NCBI GenBank assembly: GCA_947176505.1 | Contig: CAMWQW010000029.1 | Span: 1-43,326, forward strand | DNA: 43,326 bases | Source: an uncultured Lachnospiraceae bacterium | Lineage (GTDB): Bacteria; Bacillota; Clostridia; Lachnospirales; Lachnospiraceae | Reading direction: 5' to 3' | Part shown: positions 10,044 through 18,296 of the stretch, in pieces | Layout: each line of letters begins with the position of its first letter | Numbering within the stretch: the stretch's first letter is position 1 | Notes under the pieces: generated by a model | Databases searched by the model: none | Seen by the model: only the letters and a program-made list of their open reading frames with translations | What the model was told of the DNA's origin: nothing | Position numbers and translations under genes: made by a program

Positions 10044-11471
10044 ATGCAGTTATCAGAAAAAACATCTCATAAACAGGCATATAACCCGTATCTACCGTCT
10101 TGGGAGTACATACCTGACGGAGAACCGTATGTATTTGGAGACAGAGTGTATGTGTACGGGTCCCACGACTATTATAACGGTTATGTTTTCTGTATGGGAG
10201 ATTATGTCTGCTGGTCGGCGCCGGTCGATGATTTAGGGAATTGGCGTTACGAGGGAGTCATATATCCTAGGAATGAAGACCCTCTTAATAAAGAAGGCAA
10301 AATGTGTCTGTATGCACCGGACATTACGGTAGGACCGGACGGCAGATATTATCTGTATTATGTGCTTGATAAGGTGAGCATTGTGTCCGTGGCGGTGTGC
10401 GATACGCCGGCGGGAAAGTTTGAGTTTTACGGCTATGTTCATTACAATGATGGAACCCGTCTTGGAGAAAGAGAAGGTGACCAGCCGCAATTTGATCCGG
10501 GAGTGCTGACAGAGGGCGATAGAACGTATCTTTATACTGGGTTTTGTTCCAGAGGCGATAAATCCCGAAAAGGAGCGATGGTGACGATTCTGGGAGCAGA
10601 TATGCTGACGATAGAGAAGGCACCTGAGATTGTGGTGCCGGGATGTGAGTACAGTCAGGGGTCGGGCTTTGAAGGGCACGAATATTTTGAGGCGGCATCC
10701 ATCCGTAAAGTGGGGGAAAATTATTATTTTATTTACTCGTCCATTGTGATGCATGAGCTGTGCTATGCGGTCAGTAAAGAACCGGACAGAGGTTTTGTAT
10801 ATGGCGGCGTTATTGTCAGCAACTGCGATTTACATATTGATACGTACAAGCCGGCGGAGCAGCCGATGGCATACGGAGCAAATAATCATGGAAGTATCGT
10901 GCAGATTGGCGGGGAATGGTATATCTTTTATCATCGGCATACAAACGGCACTTGGTACAGCAGACAAGGGTGCGCCGAGAAGATAGAAATAGCCGATGAC
11001 GGAAGTATTGCGCAAGTAGAGATGACCTCGTGCGGTTTAAACGGTGGTCCGCTCAGGGGAGAAGGAGAATATGGCGCGCATCTGGCGTGCAACCTGTTTA
11101 CGGATACACCTTCCGTTTATGTGGGGGACGACCGGTTCCCGAAGATTATGCAGGATGGCAGAGATGGTGATAAAGAACCCGGTTATATCGGGAATATACG
11201 TGACAGTGCGACAGCAGGATTCAAGTATTTTGATTGCAGAAATGTTAACGGAATTTCGATTAAGGTAAGAGCGTATGCAGACGGATTTTTTGAGGTGCGG
11301 ACAAAGTGGGATGGAGAAGTGCTTGCAAAGATTCCGGTCTGCGGTTCCAATGTTTGGGAAGAATACGGCGCTCCGGTAAAGATTGCTGACGGGAAACAGG
11401 CAATTTATTTGACATACCGCGGAGAAGGCATTCCGAGTCTGCTTTCTTTTACTCTTAAAACTGCGGAGTGA
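10044..11471 (+). CDS. GH43 glycosidase (arabinofuranosidase/xylosidase type) with C-terminal beta domain
   Basis: This 475-residue cytoplasmic protein has a five-bladed propeller at about residues 12-320. The three acidic catalytic residues of GH43 are visible: the base Asp25 in EYIPDGEP, the pKa-modulating Asp151 in QFDPGV and the acid Glu216 in YFEAAS. A further beta-rich domain (~350-475, SIKVRAYADG) resembles CBM6-like modules found in this family. ATG 10044 is preferred over an in-frame upstream ATG at 9996 because GAGGAGG lies six bases before it. GH43 covers arabinofuranosidase, beta-xylosidase and arabinanase activities, and the subfamily cannot be read by eye. It closes the first hydrolase cluster and converges on the AraC gene at 11489, with 17 bases between. 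Confidence 0.85.
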   Translation: MQLSEKTSHKQAYNPYLPSWEYIPDGEPYVFGDRVYVYGSHDYYNGYVFCMGDYVCWSAPVDDLGNWRYEGVIYPRNEDPLNKEGKMCLYAPDITVGPDGRYYLYYVLDKVSIVSVAVCDTPAGKFEFYGYVHYNDGTRLGEREGDQPQFDPGVLTEGDRTYLYTGFCSRGDKSRKGAMVTILGADMLTIEKAPEIVVPGCEYSQGSGFEGHEYFEAASIRKVGENYYFIYSSIVMHELCYAVSKEPDRGFVYGGVIVSNCDLHIDTYKPAEQPMAYGANNHGSIVQIGGEWYIFYHRHTNGTWYSRQGCAEKIEIADDGSIAQVEMTSCGLNGGPLRGEGEYGAHLACNLFTDTPSVYVGDDRFPKIMQDGRDGDKEPGYIGNIRDSATAGFKYFDCRNVNGISIKVRAYADGFFEVRTKWDGEVLAKIPVCGSNVWEEYGAPVKIADGKQAIYLTYRGEGIPSLLSFTLKTAE

Positions 11472-11488
11472 TGTAGAGTATTCTAAAT

Positions 11489-12412
11489 TTAATAGGCTGT
11501 ATAAAAGGTGCGGTACTCGCTTGGGGTACAGCCCTTTTTTTGCTTAAAAATGCGGTTAAAGCTGGAAATGCTGGAAAAACCTGATTGCAAGGCAATCTCT
11601 GTGACAGACAGACCGGGCTGTGTAAGAAGCTCCTCCGCAGCTTTTATACGCCGGAAGATCAAGTATTCGTAATAAGTATAATTAGTATACTGTTTAAAAA
11701 GACGTGAAAAATGGTATTTGGAGAAACCGCTGTAGGCGGCTATTGCTTCCAAAGATAAATTCTGGGTATAATGGTCGTCAATATATGAAATAACATTCTT
11801 AAATCTCTGTATGTATTCTCTCTGCTTCCCGATTCGTGCATTAGAAAACATGACGGTATCATGAAGCAGATCCCTCCCTATGGCGACAAGGAGCTTAGTC
11901 AGATAAGAATATATGGAAAGCTCACGGAAATCGTCAGAACTGAAATATTCATCTCTCATTTGAAACAATAATTGACGGACGGTATTATAAATATGCGGAT
12001 GGGAGAATTTCGTAATATGCAGACATGCAGCCATTAAAGATTGCATTGTGTTATATCCGTTTATGCGGGAGATAACAGACACATCAAATTGAAAAATGAA
12101 ACGTGTGCCTTTCTCAGGTGCATATAATGTATGCATTTCTCCGGCGGGGATAAACAGTATTTCATCCGGCTGGACATGATAGCGCTGCCCGCATGCTTCG
12201 ATATCATAATGGTTCTCTACAGGCATAATAATTTCCAGAGCATTGTGCCAATGAGCATCAAAACTATGCGGCTGCTCATTGTACCAGATGCGGATAGTGG
12301 AGTTTTTCTGATAATGGACTGTTTCGTATGAATTTTCTACAATGCGTCCGGTCCAATCATCATCCTTAAGATAGAAATCAAATTTATTCAGAGGTGGGTG
12401 CTGTTCTGCCAT
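11489..12412 (-). CDS. AraC-family transcriptional regulator
   Basis: This 307-residue regulator has a cupin-type sensor domain at about 30-135 (HWHNALEI, then DEILFIPAGEMH). The C-terminal AraC DNA-binding domain has two helix-turn-helix units: LSLEAIAAYSGFSKYHFSRLF and the LSVTEIALQSGFSS unit near the end. The chosen start, giving MAEQHPPLN, follows AAAAGGAG on the minus strand; the frame runs open 42 codons further but with no ribosome site. It converges on the GH43 gene and diverges from the chemoreceptor at 12693. The most natural job is sugar-responsive control of the first hydrolase cluster, or of itself together with the chemosensory operon. The ligand is not deducible. Confidence 0.9.
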   Translation of the reverse strand: MAEQHPPLNKFDFYLKDDDWTGRIVENSYETVHYQKNSTIRIWYNEQPHSFDAHWHNALEIIMPVENHYDIEACGQRYHVQPDEILFIPAGEMHTLYAPEKGTRFIFQFDVSVISRINGYNTMQSLMAACLHITKFSHPHIYNTVRQLLFQMRDEYFSSDDFRELSIYSYLTKLLVAIGRDLLHDTVMFSNARIGKQREYIQRFKNVISYIDDHYTQNLSLEAIAAYSGFSKYHFSRLFKQYTNYTYYEYLIFRRIKAAEELLTQPGLSVTEIALQSGFSSISSFNRIFKQKKGCTPSEYRTFYTAY

Positions 12413-12492
12413 ATAAACTCCTTTTCGCTGCGAGCAAGTACATACGTCGAGTCTATCACAGAATAAAATGAAAGTAAATGTTTCGCATAAAA

Positions 12493-12500
12493 TGACACCT
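12493..12500. repeat. TGACACCT word shared with the 538-597 operator-like region
   Basis: TGACACCT (AGGTGTCA on the other strand) lies 81 bases upstream of the AraC start, in the AraC/chemoreceptor divergent region. It matches exactly the inverted repeat arms at 562-569 and 590-597. An eight-base word alone is weak evidence. Confidence 0.3.
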
Positions 12501-12692
12501 TTTGTTGCTTTATGTAAGCAATATTTGAGAAGTGACAAGCAATAAGTGATTGGTAGATGAATGTGAAAGCGAATAAAATATGTATATAATAAAGAGACAT
12601 ATTGCTTGATTTGTGTCTATGCGCAGCTTGACACAAACTCGTAATCACTGCATGAACTTATGCAATAAAGCAGCGCAGAAGTGGAGAAAAAG

Positions 12693-14747
12693 ATGACAAA
12701 ACGAAAGAAAAAAGTGGCTTATAAAATTACCGGAGCGATTATGGCAGTGCAGATAATCGTTTTTGCTGCGCTTTACATATTTGTGGGAAATACGATTACA
12801 GGAAATATACGCAAAAACACGGTTTACAGTATGCAGACGATTGTCGATGATCGCTCACAGATTATAGAGAACTACGTCCATGAAACGGAGAGTTACCTGA
12901 CGGCATACAGCAGAGCCGGTGAGATTCAGGCGCTCCTTGGGGAGCCGAAGAATGCGGATGCAGCAGCGGCGGCTCAGAAGTATACGGAAGTATACAGCGC
13001 AGATATTGAGCATCTGGAGGGCATATATGTCAGTGAATGGGATACGCATGTGCTCGCTCATACCAATGCGGCAGTTGTCGGTATTACGACGAGAGAAGGA
13101 GAATCTCTCAAGGCGCTGCAGGATTCAATGCTTGCGGCAGACGGAGTATACAACGTAGGGTTTATTTTTTCTCCGGCGAGTGGACAGCAGATTATTTCCA
13201 TGTACCGGGCTTGTCTGGATGAAAACGGAGAGCCTGTGGGATTGGTAGGCGCGGGGATTTACCTTTCCGGGCTAAGAGGTGTGTTGGACAGTCTGCCAAC
13301 GGCGGGATTGGATAACGCGCAATACTATTTGGTCAACACACAGACAGGGGAGTATATTTTCCATGGCAATAAAGAGATGTGCGGAAAGGTTGCGGAGGAA
13401 GACTATGTAGCCAATATCCTTGATAAAGTAAAGCAGGGTAACGGCATGTCGACTACAGACTATATGGAGTATGACGATAACGGTGTAAAGAGTATTGCAG
13501 CCTATCATTACATTCCGAGCAGAAACTGGTTATTCTTGCTGACAGATACGACAGATGAAATTTTTGCTTCGGTAGATGTCGCGAGAATGCAGTTACTTAT
13601 TTTTGCTCTTATAGCGCTTATTTTGCTGATTGGTATATCCTATGTGATTATTTCCAGATTTATGAGACCGCTGTCACCAATCACTAAGACCCTGCGGCGG
13701 ATTGCGGATTGTGATCTTACCGATCACGGAGAGGTTAATCAATACATCAGCAGGGACGATGATCTTGGCGAGATTGCAGAGGCGTCTCACAGCGTAATCG
13801 AATCGCTTCACAATATTCTTGGTACGCTTAAGGAATGCAGTGCGAAGCTCAACGGTAAAGCGGAGGCGCTTAACGGAACCTCGACCAATTTGGTTGACTG
13901 TGTGAATGATAATATTGCGACGACACAGCAGCTTTCGGCTAGTCTGGAAAATGTGGATAGTGCAATTGAGAGAATCAATGATGAAATCAGCAGCATTCAT
14001 AATTTGATCGAGGATGTCATGACGAACTTGCAGAGCAGTTCCGAGTCCAGTGATGCTATGCTTATGGGTGCAACACGGATGAAGGAGAGCGCCAATGCTT
14101 CCTTCCGCAATACGAGTGAGCAGCTTGAGACGACAAAGCTATCCGTAAGGAATGCGTTGGACAGTTTGAACAGTTTATCTCAGATTAACGGTATGGCGGA
14201 AGAAATTTTAGAGATTGCCAATCAGACGAACCTTTTGTCAATCAATGCATCTATAGAAGCGGCAAGATCGGGGGAGATGGGAAGAGGGTTTGCGGTAGTT
14301 GCGGAAGAAATCGGCAAGCTTGCCGAAACATCTAAGATGACTGCTGCACGAATCAGAGAATTGTGTGAATCCTCCAACGTCAGCATTGAGGAGGTCAACG
14401 GATGTGTCGGAGACATTATGCAGTATATGGAAGGCAGGGTTTTAGAAAGCTTTGGCGATTTTGCAAGCAAATCCAATGATTACAGCGCTTCCGTAGAAAT
14501 TATCAAGAGAGATATTGAGAATCTGAATAGTCTTACCGGAAATCTGAAACTTTCTATCGGTCAGATATTTGAAAATGTGATGGATGTCAGGAAAATATCT
14601 GCCCAGAATAACAGCGCAATCAATGAGATTGTAAGAAAGAGTGAAAGTACTGCGGATATTGCAATCGATATCAGAAGTCAGTCGGACGAGAATATACAGA
14701 TGGCAGACGGACTGGGAGAAATAGTCAGTGAATTTACATTGGATTAG
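12693..14747 (+). CDS. Methyl-accepting chemotaxis protein with large extracellular sensor
   Basis: This 684-residue chemoreceptor has membrane span 1 at about residues 11-32 and an extracellular Cache-like sensor at 33-298 (GIYVSEWDTH, then GQQIISMYRA). Span 2 is at 299-321, followed by a HAMP-like linker and a long coiled-coil signalling domain. The hairpin tip is at about 505-545 (IANQTNLLSINASIEAARSG), where CheA and CheW bind. ATG 12693 is chosen because GGAG ends six bases before it; a GTG at 12681 is in frame. Its last 20 bases overlap the GTG start of a YesM-type kinase, so the two are co-translated. Cache domains bind small molecules directly or through binding proteins. With a xylo-oligosaccharide importer downstream, the attractant may be a plant-wall sugar, which is inference. 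Confidence 0.92.
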   Translation: MTKRKKKVAYKITGAIMAVQIIVFAALYIFVGNTITGNIRKNTVYSMQTIVDDRSQIIENYVHETESYLTAYSRAGEIQALLGEPKNADAAAAAQKYTEVYSADIEHLEGIYVSEWDTHVLAHTNAAVVGITTREGESLKALQDSMLAADGVYNVGFIFSPASGQQIISMYRACLDENGEPVGLVGAGIYLSGLRGVLDSLPTAGLDNAQYYLVNTQTGEYIFHGNKEMCGKVAEEDYVANILDKVKQGNGMSTTDYMEYDDNGVKSIAAYHYIPSRNWLFLLTDTTDEIFASVDVARMQLLIFALIALILLIGISYVIISRFMRPLSPITKTLRRIADCDLTDHGEVNQYISRDDDLGEIAEASHSVIESLHNILGTLKECSAKLNGKAEALNGTSTNLVDCVNDNIATTQQLSASLENVDSAIERINDEISSIHNLIEDVMTNLQSSSESSDAMLMGATRMKESANASFRNTSEQLETTKLSVRNALDSLNSLSQINGMAEEILEIANQTNLLSINASIEAARSGEMGRGFAVVAEEIGKLAETSKMTAARIRELCESSNVSIEEVNGCVGDIMQYMEGRVLESFGDFASKSNDYSASVEIIKRDIENLNSLTGNLKLSIGQIFENVMDVRKISAQNNSAINEIVRKSESTADIAIDIRSQSDENIQMADGLGEIVSEFTLD

Positions 14748-16518
14748 TAATCGCATTATCGGGGTACGAGATTGCTTCCGGGCACATATAGATAATTTTC
14801 GGATTAAAAAGAAGTTATTTGTCCTGTATGTTTTTTGTGTTTTGGTGCCGCTTGTTCTGACAGACAGCTTTATTATATATGTTGTATTTCATTCGGAACA
14901 GGTGGCTAGACAGCATTCTATGGAGAATGTGGCGAACGCTGTTTCGTATAATTTTGTCAGCCATGTTGAAAGTGCGGCGGAGATGGCGAGGAATCTTTAT
15001 ATTAACAGGAGCCTCAATGAATTTCTAGCCAAGGAATATGACGATGCGCTGGAATATGTGATGGCATATTATACATATTTTCAAAAATCTATCTTTGATG
15101 CCGGTATGAGTTCGAACAATATCGGCATCAAGTTGTATACGGATAATGAGACAATCATCAAGGGAGGAAAATGCAACAATATGGCGAGCATCCGCGAGAG
15201 TGACTGGTATCAGGAACTGGAGACGTCCGGCGGTGCAAAGTCATTGTTTTTTTTGTATGATGACAGCCACAGTCCTGTGATAGAAGCGGAGAGAAAAATC
15301 ATATTTGTGCGCAGAATGGATTATTACAGTTACAGTGATTCCTATGAGAAGATGCTCGTACTTACGCTTAATTATGGCAATATGGCTTCCGACTTAATTA
15401 AGATGAATTATGGAATGCCGGTTTATATATGCAGCGGAGATACGGTATTATTGTCAAATGCCGGCAATAGCGTCAGGAAAAATTTTGAAAAATATGACGA
15501 TACGGTTAAAGGTGCCTATATACAGGAAATGAGCTTGTATGGTCAGAACTTTATGATTTATGTTCAACCTCCCAAAATCAGTGCTTTGGAGGAAATTAAG
15601 AAGAATCTGACGATTATCATGCTGCTTTTAATTGTCAATATAGCGCTTCCGTTTGTACTCGTCAGGGAGATTAACCGCTCGTTTTCGGTGCGGATTGGCA
15701 GGCTCAGTGATGTCTTTAACCGAATAGAAGAGGAGAAGTTGATTGAGATAGAGGAGACTGACGGTAAAGATGAAATCGGCGAACTGATGTGCAATTATAA
15801 TCGAATGGTAAGGCGGGTCAATTCTCTGATACAGACAATCTATATTGCCAAAATGAAAGAGCAGGAAATGCTGGTAGCAAGACAGAATGCTGAACTGTTA
15901 GCGCTTCATAGTCAGATTAATCCGCATTTTTTGTTTAATGCGCTGGAAAGTATCCGCATGCACAGTATTCTCAAGAATGAACAGGAGACTGCTGAGATGG
16001 TAGAGAGCCTTGCGCTGTTACAGCGGCAGTATATAGAGTGGGGAAATGATTTCGTTGAAATCAAAGAAGAGATGGAGTTTGTAGAGGCTTATCTGGATTT
16101 ACAGAAATACAGATTCGGGAATCGTCTAAGTTATAAACTGGATGTTGAAGAGCGTTGTGAAAATTACAGAATACCTAAATTGACCGTTGTTACCTTTGTG
16201 GAGAATGCCTGTGTTCACGGGATAGAAAGTAAATCAAAGCCGGGCTGGATATTTGTTCGTATATATGAACAGGAAGATAGTCTGTGTCTGGAAATTGAGG
16301 ACACCGGAAGGGGGATGGAGGAGCAGGCTATGAACACCCTGCAATTTCGTATGGAAAATGCCAATCTGGAAATGTTGAAGGATAAAGGAAGAGTCGGCAC
16401 TGTGAATGCATGTCTGCGCCTTAAGATGATGTCACATGATAGAGTTTCCTTTGAGGTAGATGGGGAATATGGAATAGGGACAATGATACAGATGAAGATT
16501 CCGTTAACTTGTCTATAG
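14728..16518 (+). CDS. YesM-type sensor histidine kinase
   Basis: This 596-residue membrane kinase has a first span at about 29-54 (LFVLYVFCVLVPLVLT), an extracellular sensor to about 290, a second span near 292-312 (LTIIMLLLIVNIALPFVLV) and a HAMP region. The His_kinase domain carries the phospho-accepting His400 in INPHFLFN. The ATPase domain has the N-box FVENACVHG and the G-box DTGRGM. This is the LytS/YesM group that regulates carbohydrate importers in Firmicutes. The start is GTG 14728, 20 bases inside the chemoreceptor gene, with GGGAG about ten bases upstream; no better ribosome site is seen further in. The matching response regulator follows after 19 bases. Confidence 0.9.
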   Translation: MNLHWISNRIIGVRDCFRAHIDNFRIKKKLFVLYVFCVLVPLVLTDSFIIYVVFHSEQVARQHSMENVANAVSYNFVSHVESAAEMARNLYINRSLNEFLAKEYDDALEYVMAYYTYFQKSIFDAGMSSNNIGIKLYTDNETIIKGGKCNNMASIRESDWYQELETSGGAKSLFFLYDDSHSPVIEAERKIIFVRRMDYYSYSDSYEKMLVLTLNYGNMASDLIKMNYGMPVYICSGDTVLLSNAGNSVRKNFEKYDDTVKGAYIQEMSLYGQNFMIYVQPPKISALEEIKKNLTIIMLLLIVNIALPFVLVREINRSFSVRIGRLSDVFNRIEEEKLIEIEETDGKDEIGELMCNYNRMVRRVNSLIQTIYIAKMKEQEMLVARQNAELLALHSQINPHFLFNALESIRMHSILKNEQETAEMVESLALLQRQYIEWGNDFVEIKEEMEFVEAYLDLQKYRFGNRLSYKLDVEERCENYRIPKLTVVTFVENACVHGIESKSKPGWIFVRIYEQEDSLCLEIEDTGRGMEEQAMNTLQFRMENANLEMLKDKGRVGTVNACLRLKMMSHDRVSFEVDGEYGIGTMIQMKIPLTCL

Positions 16519-16537
16519 TGTATGAAGGAGAGAAAAA

Positions 16538-18145
16538 ATGCTAAGAGTGTTGTTGATTGACGATGAACCGTTTATTCTACAGGGACTGAAGGTTTTGGTA
16601 GACTGGAATAGAGAAGGATTTGAGATCGCGGGTACGGCATCGGACGGACAGGAAGCGCTGGATTATCTGCAATCGAATCAGGTCGATCTGATTATTACCG
16701 ATATCAAAATGCCCGGTATGGATGGACTGGAACTACTGGAAAAAATCAGGAATGAAAAGTTGTCAGCGGCTTATTTTGTCATTTTGAGCGGTTATGCCGA
16801 ATTCTCGTATGCGCAGAAGGCGATGCAGTATGAATGTTCCAATTATATGTTAAAGCCGATAGAGAAAGAACAGCTCATCAAAATATTGCAATCGGTCAGG
16901 ACTATGCATGAGGATATGAAGAAAAGTCTTCAGAAAAGACAGAAAATGGAACGAGCGTATCTGGCAAGGAACATGATTTCTCTTATTTTGGGGAAGTTTG
17001 ACGATGTAAATCTGGGATGTATCAGGGAGCATATGTCTTTTTCCAAAAGTGTTCGCTATATTGAAATTGAGCTGGATGAGATGCTGTTGGAAGAGGAGCT
17101 GTCAGATCAGGAAAAACGGAACTATCAGCGTAAGATTTTCCGGGCATGCACAGATTTTTTGAAAGAGTACGCCGACCACTGTGTTTTTGATGTTTCAAGT
17201 CATGAGAAAATATACGATATAGGATTGGTATATTGTGACTTTATGGCTGAGGAAATGGGAATAGGTGAGAAGGAATATTTGGAGAGACTGCATTCCTTTT
17301 GTGAAGGGCAGTGCTCGGCGCCGGTCGCAATTATGGCAGGCAAAAGGGTTACGGATATATCGAATATAGCGAAGTCGTATACAACGGCATGTATGCTGAG
17401 GTCTATTCAGGGATTTCAGATCAAAAAGAAAATACGAATCTATGAGGAAGACGTACAGGTAGGAACTTCCGGCATTATTCTGTGCAAGAAAAGTATTGAC
17501 GAATTGGTGCGTGCGATAGAGAGTAATAATCAGGAAGAGATTACGAGGTGTACAGGCGATTTTTTTCAAGAGATGTATCAAAAGAATCTTTCGGAGAAGA
17601 TTGTGAATCTGAATATCAGTTACCTTTTGTTTCAGCTGATTCATCTGGCATCGGAGCAGGACGACGGCGTTAATCAGGAAGAAATCCTCCGCCTGATCAG
17701 TGAGGGCAGTTTTCAATCGGGGGGGGGTATTATGAGAGGGAGCAAAGACCATATTATCCGCTTTGCTCACACTTACGGAGACTATCTGACACAGCTTAGG
17801 CAAAGAGTGTCCGGTGGAGTGCTGGCAGAGATTGAGAAAGAGGTGCAGGAACATTATGCGCAAAATCTTACACTGAAAGAACTCGGTGAAAAATATTACA
17901 TCAATAGCGCATATCTCGGACAGCTTTTCCGTAAGAAATATGGACAATCCTTTAAAGATTATCTTAACGGCTACCGCATGGAACAGGCGGCGGACAGGCT
18001 GCTTCGGACCAATGAGAAGATATATGAGATTGCAGAAGCGGTCGGCTACCATGACATGGACTATTTTGTCAACCGGTTTATTGCGGCAAAAGGATGCACA
18101 CCCGCTAAATTCCGTAAGCAGGCACATACCATCATAATGGGGTAA
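16538..18145 (+). CDS. YesN-type response regulator, REC plus AraC DNA-binding domain
   Basis: This 535-residue regulator has a receiver domain at residues 1-120 with the acidic pair DDEP near the start, phospho-acceptor Asp55 in ITDIKMPG and the switch Lys in MLKPIE. A long central linker follows, then a C-terminal AraC-type domain (~430-530) with LTLKELGEKYYINSAYL and IYEIAEAVGYHD. The YesMN pair typically activates an adjacent oligosaccharide ABC importer, here 18297-21986. A run of nine G at 17719-17727 lies upstream of the DNA-binding domain. A one-base slip there would cut the domain off, so it is either a sequencing risk or a phase-variable site. A terminator follows the stop at 18153-18187. 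Confidence 0.92.
   Translation: MLRVLLIDDEPFILQGLKVLVDWNREGFEIAGTASDGQEALDYLQSNQVDLIITDIKMPGMDGLELLEKIRNEKLSAAYFVILSGYAEFSYAQKAMQYECSNYMLKPIEKEQLIKILQSVRTMHEDMKKSLQKRQKMERAYLARNMISLILGKFDDVNLGCIREHMSFSKSVRYIEIELDEMLLEEELSDQEKRNYQRKIFRACTDFLKEYADHCVFDVSSHEKIYDIGLVYCDFMAEEMGIGEKEYLERLHSFCEGQCSAPVAIMAGKRVTDISNIAKSYTTACMLRSIQGFQIKKKIRIYEEDVQVGTSGIILCKKSIDELVRAIESNNQEEITRCTGDFFQEMYQKNLSEKIVNLNISYLLFQLIHLASEQDDGVNQEEILRLISEGSFQSGGGIMRGSKDHIIRFAHTYGDYLTQLRQRVSGGVLAEIEKEVQEHYAQNLTLKELGEKYYINSAYLGQLFRKKYGQSFKDYLNGYRMEQAADRLLRTNEKIYEIAEAVGYHDMDYFVNRFIAAKGCTPAKFRKQAHTIIMG
17719..17727 (+). repeat. G9 homopolymer inside response regulator gene
   Basis: Nine consecutive G encode Gly-Gly-Gly between the linker and the DNA-binding domain of the YesN-type regulator. 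The frame is intact in this copy. Confidence 0.9.
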
Positions 18146-18152
18146 ATTCATG

Positions 18153-18187
18153 GACCTGACAAAATACTATATTTTGTCGGGTCTTTT
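18153..18187 (+). terminator. Rho-independent terminator after YesN-type regulator
   Basis: GACCTGACAAAATA (18153-18166) pairs with TATTTTGTCGGGTC (18170-18183), with one internal T-G wobble and a three-base loop, followed by TTTT. It separates the chemoreceptor/two-component operon from the importer genes. Confidence 0.8.
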
Positions 18188-18217
18188 CATATAGTTTCCC
18201 CGATTGTCCGTTGGACG

Positions 18218-18246
18218 TTGTCAAAGTAGAATTTTAATTGTAATAC
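18218..18246 (+). promoter_or_regulatory. Candidate sigma-A promoter for second binding protein
   Basis: TTGTCA (18218-18223) and TAATAC (18241-18246) are 17 bases apart and lie 51 bases before the ATG, just after the terminator. This gives the importer operon its own start, presumably activated by the YesN-type regulator. Confidence 0.5.
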
Positions 18247-18296
18247 ATAAACGACTGCTATTTGGCAGGTGAGTGATAAGAGATAGGAGGATAAGA

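Noticed and set aside
12563..12577. cre-like GTGAAAGCGAATAAA upstream of the first chemoreceptor
   Set aside because: Two consensus positions mismatch, so it is too weak to call.
12585..12590. TATAAT upstream of the first chemoreceptor
   Set aside because: It is a perfect -10 word, but no acceptable -35 lies 16-18 bases upstream, so I did not call a promoter.
17195..18151. 318-residue minus-strand open frame opposite the response regulator
   Set aside because: The plus strand clearly encodes REC and AraC domains; the antisense frame has no recognisable domain or ribosome site.
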